From Byssothecium circinans (Eukaryota; Ascomycota; Dothideomycetes; Pleosporales; Massarinaceae), in contig ML977007.1 of NCBI GenBank assembly GCA_010015675.1, forward strand, positions 35,354-99,353: a DNA stretch of 64,000 nucleotides, given 5' to 3'. The notes under the pieces were generated by a model that was not told the DNA's origin, made no database searches, and was given only the letters and a program-made list of their open reading frames with translations. Positions 33,001 through 42,713 of this stretch are shown here, piece by piece; within the stretch, counting starts at the first letter, position 1; each line of letters begins with the position of its first letter. Made by a program: the position numbers and the translations under genes.

Positions 33001-33757
33001 GGTGCGTACATCTACAGCCACTGAGCAAGACATTCTGGATCCATTCATCCAAGAGGGCTACATGTTTTGGGCATGGCTGACCAAATGCAGGCTTTCCAGG
33101 CCCGTGGCCAACATCGGCCACGTTGCCCAACCCTCGGCTACCCCTACGCAGACTGCCCCTACTCCCACTGCAGATCTCACACGCGGCCGACGCTTCATAA
33201 GCAACGAGGCATTGAGTTCGCTCCAGGAGTACGAAGCTTCTCTGACCGTACACTTCACCGGTCGAACGATAGCCGAGAGCGAAGAACGAACTCGAGAGTG
33301 ATATCGACGAGGAAAACACGCAGGTACCCAAGAGCTCTGAGAACACAAAGCCTACTCGACGGAGCCAGCGGGGAAAGGGAAAGGCTATTACAAACATCAA
33401 GCAGAAGGGAGAGGCTGCGAGCGAGGCGTAGGTTTTCCTTCCACAAGTTAAGTATTCAACTGACTGGGCAACAGAAAGCGGAAAAGGAAACCACGACGAA
33501 GCACGCATGGTCAAGGACGCCCGCAGGGTGCCCAAGTAAAAAAGCGGCTTGACCAATTGGAGACGGAACAACACGACGACGACTATGGGACCGAAGATGA
33601 CAAGCCTAAGCCCGGTGCTCAATTAAAGCCCATGCTCAAGCCAAAGCGGACGCTCAAGCCGAAGCCCACTACTGTCGTTCACGGAGGCCAATCCAAAAAG
33701 ATTGATGACTACTACCAGCCAGCCTCCAAAGCCTCACCTCAACCACGTCCTCAATAA
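33001..33757 (+). pseudogene. degraded gene for a basic, disordered protein with a PIP-box-like end
   Basis: Two frames on the plus strand look coding. The first carries GRRFISNEALSSLQEYEASL and reaches a stop at 33301. The second continues as ESDIDEENTQVPKSSENTKP, crosses an intron (33428-33474, GTAGGT...ACAG) and ends with KRKRKPRR... to the stop at 33757. The upstream and downstream parts are out of phase around 33280, and no splice pair reconciles them, so a frameshift is likely. The C-terminus contains SKKIDDYYQP, close to a PCNA-interaction motif but without its Gln. No family is recognised. Confidence 0.35.
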
Positions 33758-33849
33758 CTCGCTCTTATGAGCGGAGCTCTTCCCACGCCCATGCAAACTT
33801 GCAAAAGGAAGGCGGATTCGGCCACCCATGCGGAGCGCGAAGCGAAGAG

Positions 33850-34745
33850 ACACTGAAAGGACTAGCTATTAGCTTATAGAAATCTTTTAGACCACAAGAA
33901 ATGGGCACGGCTAGTCTATTTATGTCTCGCGTTTCAAGATACTTAGTTCTAAAAGAAGATAGCCTTCCTCACCTAGCTATACCTTTAGGTATTCCTTCCC
34001 TCTCTTCAGCCATGGCACGCTTTTAATAATGTTAAGAAGATAGCCCTTTTAACTATTAATAATTTATCTACTAAAGGACTCCTTAGCTTCTATCTTATTA
34101 AGGGTACTTCTATAGGCCGTATCCCATGTGGGTTTAATTGCTAATCTAAGCTCTACCCCCTAGGAATAACACATGACGAACAAATCTAGTTAAGCTAGGT
34201 CATTGCGCTTAGCTGCAGCTAACTGTCTAAGGATTAATAGGTATAGCTACTCTATAGTAGCTCTAGAGTTACTAAGCTAGGCTATAATATAGAAATAAGT
34301 TACCTATATAGAAATAAAACTTACATTAAGAGAAAGTACCTCTATATTAAGTTACACGCTAATAATACTCTACGCGCCGCTTACCATAAGTCTAACTTAT
34401 GTAATTATAGGTTATGGCCAAAGTATTTTATAGGTAAGTAATAAGAATAGCTCCTTTTAGACTAGGCTAACTTTAAACTCTTAATAAATAATAACCTAGA
34501 TAAGCTTAAGTAGTATCCTATTATTAGATGTAAGTACACGTTAACTATTAATACGTATTACTAGGTAACCTATAGGGATTTATGCCCTTATATGGCTAAC
34601 TACACTATAGCTAAATTACATGAGACGGGCTTAATAAAGCTTATCTATTCTAAGCACTCCTTAGTTAGGTAAACTACGCGCTTAAAGGTAGCTAATACTA
34701 CCTCTTATTATTAAGAACTCCGCTCCTCTTAAGCGTAGTTTATTT
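33850..34745. repeat. AT-rich, RIP-like repeat remnant, family not determined
   Basis: The base composition changes sharply to AT with very many TAG/TAA triplets, as in the mutated transposons. No terminal repeats or coding signature were found. A short stretch near 34390-34430 reads like a Cys/His/Trp-rich peptide, but this is too weak to name a family. Confidence 0.55.
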
Positions 34746-35099
34746 GGCTAGTCCGCGTTCACGTCACTCCACATGAACCTATTTAAACATGTTATTTTAT
34801 CTACGTTTGTTTGGGCATTTGCTCTACTGCACGGGCATCTACTCTCCGCTTGCCAGAATATGTCGTTGTATTTCCTCGATAGTGGAACAGCTCGCGTGTG
34901 CCGCTTACCATGACATGATTCTTTAGCATTTGTTTCCAAGATCTTTCCAAGTATTTGTATGTAGCAATTGATACAGTTACATCTCAACTCCTTTTGCTTA
35001 ACTTGCCTGCATTTTAGAGTAGTTTGTACTTACGCTCGTATAGCCAACTGTGTATCTACCTAGCAAAATGTGCCTCCCCTTGCGCGAGCACCCCTCCTT

Positions 35100-35175
35100 A
35101 CCTATTCAAGTGCCGTGAAGTGAAGCGCCCCCTGTTTACTTATTGAAGTGCCGTTTGGTAAAGCGCCCGTGTTTA
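35100..35175 (+). repeat. two-copy tandem repeat, unit about 38 bp
   Basis: Two imperfect units share TATT-AAGTGCCGT and AAGCGCCC blocks (for example CTATTCAAGTGCCGTGAAG and TTATTGAAGTGCCGTTTGG). Confidence 0.6.
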
Positions 35176-35214
35176 ATTTGTAAAGCATTCCTTTTTCTAG
35201 CTGTATGAATGTAA

Positions 35215-35355
35215 GACTGCATTGTAACTAGATTTTAGATCATCTTTTAGGTTTTAATAGCTTAAGGATTACCCTTGCTACAGTAATAGGTATTAACGGT
35301 GGTATTTTATTGTACAAATAGTACTAGAGATCTCGGGGGGGGGGGGCTTCAGTAC
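35215..35355 (+). repeat. direct repeat copy 1 (partner at 35655), RIP-decayed
   Basis: It begins GACTGCATTGTAACTAGATT and ends CTTCAGTAC. It aligns with 35655-35792 along its whole length. Nearly all differences are C or G in the partner and T or A here, for example TTCAGG to TTTAGG and GTCAAC to ATTAAC. A run of 12 G (35335-35346) replaces a shorter one in the partner. Confidence 0.8.
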
Positions 35356-35654
35356 AGCCTTCGCGCAACAGAGCTACGTCATTTGTTTTAAAGCGCGTGC
35401 GGACCATTTCGCCGAGCTCTGACCTCACGAGCGACACTCGAAACTTCCAAAGCATCAGTTCCCTCGTTTCAGTGTTTACATAGCCGTTTGCTTGACGAAT
35501 TAGCGCCACTGCTCGAACCATATAAACCCTTGATGCTCCCACTCCATCAAGAACACAACCACAAGAGCGCGATCAATCCAAGTCAAAGCTAACGATCCAC
35601 TTGCACTTAGACGTGCAGTGTGTACAGGTCTAGCGTGGAGATAACTCTTCACAT

Positions 35655-35792
35655 GACTGCATAGTAACTAGATTTTAGATCGTCTTTCAGGTTTTTAATA
35701 GCTCAGGGATTGCCATAGCCACCGTGACGGGTGTCAACAGTAGTATTTTATGGTACAGAGGTGCTGGGGACCTTGGGGGAGGACTTCAGTAC
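35655..35792 (+). repeat. direct repeat copy 2 (partner at 35215)
   Basis: It begins GACTGCATAGTAACTAGATT and ends CTTCAGTAC. It is less decayed than copy 1. The 299 bp between the copies contain a TATA-like ATATAAA (near 35520) but no coding frame, so the pair could be the remains of a larger duplicated or LTR-type element. Confidence 0.8.
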
Positions 35793-37472
35793 TTTGGGCA
35801 TATGGCATAGATACAGTGACGTTAGGTCCTGATCTAATGACAATGGAAATTGATTAGATCCGCTTACTTCCTTTCTACATGTTGTAGTTTTGCTTCATGT
35901 ATGGGTTCTTTTCTTGGTTTTCTTCTCAGCCTCCATGGCAAAGCTTTGTCTTAGGTCATCACATGTGCGCGAGTTGTTGAGCTTGATTATCGACCCCAGA
36001 CGTGGAGCACACCAAAGTACAGTTAGGTGGTATTCGCTAAATAAGCTCATGGTCACTGATAACCCTTAATGACTGGCGGATATCACTACGAATGAGGCGA
36101 GGATGTCATGATGTTCACTCATTGGCTGACTCTCATGTGGGGATCTCCCGCGTGTCCGGGTCCATCCGGCCATACGTCGAAACTCTTGCGCGTACAGTTG
36201 ACCCAGATGATTATTGGACTTTGTTTTTGTGGTTTTGGGAAGAGGTTGAGCGAATTTCGCAAAAATAAAAAGGAAGGTCAGGTGGTCAGCCATAGGGACC
36301 ACATTTAAAGTGAAGCGCTGTTTTTGTCTGCCATAGTTTGGGCGTGGAGAACATTGCAGTACGCTAGTTCTGTAAGAACGGACGTAGACCGGAGTTGTGA
36401 AGTGTGCAGGTCGCCTCCGAAGGTCACACCGTACATTATCAACGATAGGGTCTTCGAGATCAGCGTTGTATCCAGAAGTTACCATGGTACCGACCCAAGT
36501 GGGAACAGTTCGCGATAGCGAACAAGGGTTACCCATGCATAGCAGTGCGTTATAGGAGAGGAATACTTTATGAAGGAGTGAATCTCGGCCGACCAGATGG
36601 TACATCACTTGATCGGTTAGATAGCCGGTAGAAAGAAGTGATGTAAGAGAACGCTCGCTGCCGATGGAAACTTGGCTACCCGGCTGGGCAAGCTTGTTTT
36701 GATTCATGTGATTACATAATCGCCAGAACAAATACAAATGCCGCAGCGCGTGCGCGATTCGCCGCCTTCACTGACACATTCCACCGTCCGTTTCCTCATT
36801 AAAAGTAGCGAATTAAAAGGACTGCGTCGGTATTCCTAAAGCGGCATTTCCTGGACGCCAATGCGAATGGCGCACACAAGCACCACGCCTCCAGACTTGT
36901 TTTTGTGCCGAGGCCACAGAGCCGCATCTCGTAGCCGCTTACGTGCCGTCGTATTGCGACCCACATACATATCGCCTCAACAACACATGCATGCAACGTT
37001 GCCGGGAGAAAATCCTGTACCAGTATCCCCGAGATTTGCCCACCGCAAGACGGCAACCCCATACCATGGTATCCACTACATACTGACATGTGCACTACTT
37101 GCACCAAATCTGCGTCGGATCGTCTAAACCTGCGAAAAATGGAGCCGATCGGCTAAGATTTACGGTGATGAGACATCCGATCACGGAATCATCGCATAAC
37201 ACGGATGCTGTCTGTCTGTGCTTCAGGGTGCTTGGGTGTGGAGACACAGCTGTCAGTGCCAGTAGTCTGGAGCTCATCGAGTGTGGAGACTCCAGCATCA
37301 GCATGAGACATGCAAAATTCGGGGTGTGGGGTGAGAGTCGACCATAAGTAACAGCGCCCTCCTCTCATCTTTCTCATTTGCTTTTCGTGGTCTCTCATTC
37401 AATCCCAGAGCAGACCCCTTCTCCCAGATTATCCTTTCACCCTTCCTCGCCGCCCTCTGTCTCAAGCTAAGC
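35793..37472. other. intergenic, no supported gene; pyrimidine-rich leader near its end
   Basis: ORFs up to 223 codons exist (minus strand 36066-36737), but none shows family motifs or a coherent splice structure. Positions about 37355-37465 are C/T-rich, as is usual for the leader of a well-expressed fungal gene, and precede the transporter at 37473. Confidence 0.45.
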
Positions 37473-39112
37473 ATGGGTCTCAGTGGAAAGACCTTGCAGA
37501 TGACTCAGCTCCTGCTGGTCGTCTTGCCCGCCTTCGTCCTCTTCGGCTACAATCAGTCGGGTGTGGGAGGCCTTCTCTCGCTTGAAGATTGGAATGACAA
37601 CTTTCCCCAGATTGACACTGTTGATGCAGAAGGAGCGGAGAAGAGCGCAAAGTCGACGAAGCAAGGCGCCGTTGTTGCGTCATTCACCCTCGGCGCTCTT
37701 TTCGGTGCATTGGCAACCACCTGGGTTGGCGATGTTCTAGGACGACGAAAGGTTGTGTTCGGTGCCGCTGTTCTGACGCTTGTCGGCGAAATTCTACAAT
37801 GCACTTCCTTCCATCTCGCCCAGTTCACTGTCGGCAGAGTCATCCTGGGCTGGGGCGTTGGAGCTTTGAGCGCCACAGTGCCTGTGTGGCAGTCTGAGTG
37901 TTCATCGTCCAAGAACCGCGGCAAGCATGTCGTTCTTGATGGCTGCTTCATTAGCTTGGGGTACACTCTCGAAGCCTGGATCAACCTTGGATTCTTCGAG
38001 GTCACAAGCAACCTCGCGCTCCAGTGGCGCATTCCGCTCGCCATTCCATGCCTGATCTCCATGGTACCGATTGCTGCAGTCTTTTTCATCCCAGAGTCAC
38101 CGCGATGGCTGGTGAACAAAGGCCGTGTAGAAGAAGCGCGTACCAGTCTATCGCAATTCCGTGGTTTGCACCGGGAGAACCCCGAGATCAGCGCTGAAAT
38201 CAGTGGCATTGAGTTCGCCCTGGAAGAAACGGGTCGCAGTGCCGCGAACCTCACGGACATCTTCACCATGGGCAAAGACAAGTTGTTCTACCGCTTTTCG
38301 CTCTGTATTTTCCTGCAGTTTCTGCAGCAAATGTGCGGAAGCAACCTCATCTCCACATACTCGACCGTAAGTCCAGCACCCGTCCGTCGCGAACATCGAG
38401 CTTATCTCTACTAGATCATCTTCCAACAAGGCCTTGGTCTGGATGCTGAAACTTCTCGCGCACTTTCAGGTGGAGCACTTACCTGGAAGTTTCTCTCCTG
38501 CTTCGTCGCCTTCTTCACCATCGATCGCTTCGGCCGCCGTAAACTCTTCATGTTCAGCGGAGCTGGTATGGCCTCCTGCATGTTAGCCCTTGCCGTTGCA
38601 TCCAGCTACCCCAAGAGCAATGAATCCGCCCAGATTGTTTCCGCGCTTTTCGTCTTCCTGTTCAACTTCTTCATTCCAATTGGTTTCCTCGGCGCCAACT
38701 TCCTGTACTGCACCGAAGTCGCTCCCACCAGACTCCGTGTAGCCATGAACGGTATCTCCACTGTAAGCGCTCTCTTCCCAACTTATGATACCCCTCGTCT
38801 GACCCATATTAGGCGAACCACTGGCTCTGGAATTTTGTTGTGAACATGGTCACACCCGTCGCGATTGAGACTATTGGCTGGAAGTACTATCTCGTCTTCC
38901 TGATCATCTCTGCCACCGTCGTTCCCATCGTTTTCCTGTTCTATCCCGAAACCATGGGCCGGAGCTTGGAGGAATTGGAGATGATGTTTGTGGAGGGCAA
39001 GTCGATTGTGGGTATTGTGCGCGAGTCGAGGAGGCCGTTGACCGGTGGGTTCGCATCCAGCGCTGCTCTGGAGAAGAACGAGAAGACGATGGAGAAAGAG
39101 TACGTCGCATGA
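37473..39112 (+). CDS. MFS sugar (hexose-type) transporter
   Basis: Three exons (37473-38366, 38415-38762, 38813-39112; introns 48 and 50 nt) give 513 aa with about 12 membrane segments. Sugar-porter signatures are present: FGYNQSGVGGLLSLEDW (loop after helix 1), GDVLGRRKVVFGAA, GRVILGWGVGALSATVPVWQ, IPESPRWLVNKGR, FLQQMCGSNLISTYST and the closing PETMGRSLEELEMMF. The protein should import hexoses or related sugars at the plasma membrane by proton symport. The sequence is intact. Its placement among secreted glycoside hydrolases fits sugar uptake, but no operon-like link is implied. Confidence 0.95.
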
Positions 39113-39610
39113 GCCTTCGTACTTGGATTAATATCAGAGTATTGGCATTGAAGTCGCAATCAATGAGCGTTGAAGAAAAGCTGAACGAACGAGCGCAGTT
39201 TTTGTACATACGTACCTTCAGCGGATACCACTAGAAAATAACTTTCCAAATTTCATGATAAATTCCGATACTTTCCGATATGTTGTTGCAATACAGGTGC
39301 CGGGGTCTGTGCTCCAGTGGGTTTGTAAAAACTCTGCTGATGACTGTGGGCCCGACAACACCCGACCACATCAACCGCGGACGAGGGAAGACTTTTCTCC
39401 CGAATGTTTATCTTAACTCATATTATTACCCTTTCCTCTGTCTATCATAATGTTCTTTTTCAAGTCCCAGCCATGTTTCGTGATTCTAACCCAAGCAACA
39501 TGGCAATTCGCGCACATGAAGGCGGACCCGCGCGATATCTGTGCGTAGAGGGATTTCTCGTAATGAGTTTAGATGGTGCGCCTAAAATGGATATTCTAAT
39601 GAGGTATGCA
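39113..39610. other. 3' flank of the sugar transporter, no gene seen
   Basis: Only short ORFs without recognisable features. Confidence 0.4.
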
Positions 39611-40150
39611 TTACTTACAATTGTGAATCACATGCCTATTTTTGACGCATTTGCTTGGTATTGTTGGTGAAGTTAGCTCATGGCTGTTGACCAGACTCCT
39701 TATATTCCGGCGCCAGCGTACCAAAGAAAACGCAGGCAGCGTACAAGCGCGCATAGATGATACCGAAATCCAGTCATAGAAAAGAATTGCAGACGCGAGA
39801 GCGACCATGATAAGGGTATTGAAGGGTCTCAAAGCATCTGTTGGATAGAGTCTACAGAGAAGACATGTGGGCAGACTAACCGGGGAGGATTTGCGCATTT
39901 GCAGGCCGTCGGAATTTGGCAACGACTTCCGGGTTGATCAAACCGCTACCCAGGTGAGGATGAGAAGGAAGGGGGCGAGAAGATTTGTAACAATGCAAAT
40001 GTAGGCAAGACGCACGACTCTCAAGGAAGGAGACAATAGATGCTAGCCACGCGAAAGCAGTGTGGACGACCTAAGTAAAATTCAAAAATCCCAGGAGCAA
40101 GCCGGTCACCAATACCTCATGTTGTGGAAAAAGAAGACGTTATAGTGAGT
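39611..40150 (-). pseudogene. possible remnant of a fungal integral membrane protein
   Basis: On the minus strand a piece NPEVVAKFRRPANAQILP can be spliced to DALRPFNTLIMVALASAILF. Upstream, a hydrophobic stretch YICIVTNLLAPFLLILTW lies in another frame and ends in a stop. The pieces suggest a decayed multi-pass protein, but no family could be fixed and the frames do not join cleanly. Confidence 0.25.
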
Positions 40151-40209
40151 GCTTAGAAAGCTGCTAGAGACACAGCACTGGCGTTACGCAAATGAAAGAA
40201 CTCGAGTTT

Positions 40210-42427
40210 TCACACCTGCGAACAGGATCCAGGTATAAGTTCATACGTAGCCTGTATAGGCGCGACCACGTCCACAAAGAAAGTCCTCCTGAAAGACCGA
40301 TGCTCAAATGTGTTCATGGTAGGCGAACCTGGGAAAAGGAATCTCAAACAGCGGTCCACTGCATGGCTGTATGTTATTCCAGGATCCAGCTCCAGTTCAC
40401 TGATCTGATACTTTGCGATGTCGTAGTCGTCAACAAGCGATGCTTGGCTGGGAGCGCCTAGGGTAAACGTGGAAGACGATTGGTACTCCTGTCGGAGTTT
40501 CGAGAACGGTTTGTTGAGTCCGAGTTCAATCAGGCGGATGGCGAGGTGATAGAGAGTGATGTTTTGTATTTGCTTGCTTTGGAACTGGGAGCTTGGTGAC
40601 GATGTCGAAGGTGGTTTAGGAGATAACGGCGTGAAAGAACGCGACATATATGGGTGGTTGGAAAGACGTGGTACCAAAGCTCCCTTCTCCTGTTCGAGAA
40701 ACAAATGGATTTCTTCATTGTTCAAGGATTCTTCGAGCCAGGGAGAATCACAGAGATGAAGAACGGCCCACGCCAGAGCCGACGCTATTCCAAACCGCTG
40801 CTTTCGATTCAAGACTAGCTTTCGATTCGTAGTTTGGTCGACTACCCTGGAAAGCAAAGCGTGAAGTTTCACAGTGCGCTTTGTATTTGCTGGACTGCTG
40901 CTATTTTTCCGATCCATTGAAATGATGCGCAGCTGTTTGCAAGGGTCCGAATCTGGAACCGGTATGCTTTTCAAGAGAGATTGGTAGTCATTTGACGTCT
41001 GCAGTATTGCGCAAAGATTAATTGGGGTGGAAGGAGACGCTATTGGGGGAGGAGTTGTTGAATTAGAGCTCTTTTGAGGCGTGGGAACTGTGGGAGGTGC
41101 TGAAATTGTTAGTATAGCACACTAAGCCATCATTATGGGTCAAAAATCCGAACATTTCTTCCACAGTTTAAGACGACGAGGCGTGCCTCAACTTTGACTT
41201 TTCGAACCGATATGGACTATACTAACCTGGCGATAGTCGTAAAGGAGATTTTGGCGGTTTACTCCCTTCTCTTGATATAGAAACCCCTAGTATCCGCACA
41301 GCTTTTTTCTTCGCTTGTGAAGAGGGGGTTGGAAACCCATTTCTTGGTGTGAATGACGGCGAGGGTAGGGGAACTTTGGTGACTGGTCTGTGCGATGACG
41401 AGGGAATAGTTTGCTCGACCCTTACGGATATGGAGTTCCAGTATACTGAAGCCCCATTGCTATTCTTTGGGCTGATTTCTTGAGAAGAGATCGCCATCAC
41501 GAACATGGTCCCTAAGGGTTAGGGTCTGGTCAGCGAAATTCATCGAAGCAAAAAGAATCAAGGTAACTGTCCGAAATGGCTAAAGTACTGCACCACGAAG
41601 TTATTTGGCCCGTGACTGTGCACTGCAAACGCGTTTTCATATACCAAAATATTACTGATCGCTAACTCACCGTCAAATGACCTGTTCTCGTGCCAATTAA
41701 GTTGTATGTTCCCCTCATGAGGTCTGGAGCAATGACAGCCAAAACTGGAAGCCATCGCTTTATGCAACGCGCCGGCATTTTGACGCAGTGTCACGGTACG
41801 GTCTTCATCGAAGCGCTTCCGGATGAGATTGACAATGCGATTCTCAGTTTCGGGTAAGGTTTCACGTTTCTCTAAGCCGCTGTTCTGTAAGGCGGTGTTG
41901 CAGTGTTGCAAGCCTCGAAAGACCTCCTTCCTTCTTGTTCCTCCGAAGCTTCGCTTGACTCTACGCCACTCCCACTTCATTCGATCTGATCTCACATCTT
42001 CCCAAGTTGGCTGTCAGAGGATTATTAGCATATTGGCCTATTCTACAGATCTTGATATTCTGTAAGAGTTGAAGCATGCATTGCTACTCACTGGACCTTG
42101 CGCATCTGGGACGAGATCTTTTGCCATCTCATTCATCAAAGTATCCATCTGACGGATAATTTCCATGAACTCTGTGTGCTTGTTTGGGTGACTGATCTGG
42201 AGGGCAGCCTCTATTTCTGCCATGGTAATGTTATCTGTAGCTTCAAGATCGAGGACTCCTAGTGTTGCGTGTAACTGTTGCTTCTGCAGGAAGATCTGGA
42301 GCTTCATCGTTTCAATAGTCTCTCCCCAGTCCCTTATCCCCTTCACTGGTCCCCATGCTCGTTGGTAATTCTCGAGCGTGTAGAGAATGATAGGCACTGC
42401 CCCGAGGACCACGCCCGCAATCTCCAT
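40210..42427 (-). CDS. DUF7580-type fungal protein
   Basis: Four exons (42427-42092, 42010-41671, 41511-41227, 41099-40210) join in frame to 616 aa. The N-terminus is typical of the family: MEIAGVVLGAVPIILYTLEN followed by a helical region (LQIFLQKQQLHATLG). The middle carries LNWHENRSFDG, then VYWNSISVRVEQ and a Pro/Ser-rich linker. The C-terminal domain has LNRKQRFGIASALAWAVLHL, then LYHLAIRLIELGLNKPF, YSHAVDRCLRFLFPG and RRTFFVDVVAPIQA, laid out like a kinase-lobe-derived fold without catalytic motifs. Such proteins are common and variable in fungi; some workers connect them with cell-death or non-self signalling, but the function is not known. The start is shared closely with the divergent C2H2 gene. 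The 159-nt intron (41512-41670) is the least certain junction. Confidence 0.8.
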
Positions 42428-42713
42428 CCGAGTAGGAATTATGTGGCCTTTGTATGGCCGCAAGAATTCAGAGATGCAAGCGCGCAGGAAAAGGCCACAA
42501 ATCAGGTCTGTATAGATGCCAAATATTTCACAATGAGTTCAGTATTAAAGTCTACCACGAATCTAATGTGAACGTAGAGCGTTGCGATTTCGCCCCCACA
42601 AGAAATGCGGGGTACGGTCACTGAAAAGCTCATTATTCAGCCTCACCCTCTCTGTGTTCGGCGCCAGATGCAACATCTCCTACACACACGATGGAAGGAG
42701 TTTCTGCACGACA
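42428..42713. promoter_or_regulatory. bidirectional intergenic region between DUF7580-type and AcuF-like genes
   Basis: 286 bp separate the two divergent start codons, so the genes probably share regulatory DNA. No consensus motif was picked out. Confidence 0.5.

Noticed and set aside
32942..33622. Minus-strand ORF of 226 codons
   Set aside because: It overlaps a plus-strand frame with better coding character and an intron, and its hydrophobic, Ser/Leu-rich composition is typical of an antisense shadow.
35335..35346. Run of 12 G as a functional element
   Set aside because: It lies inside a decayed repeat whose partner has a shorter G run, so simple slippage is the likeliest cause.
36066..36737. 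Minus-strand ORF of 223 codons
   Set aside because: No motif, signal or splice support was found, and composition is unremarkable. It could be real, but I cannot support it.
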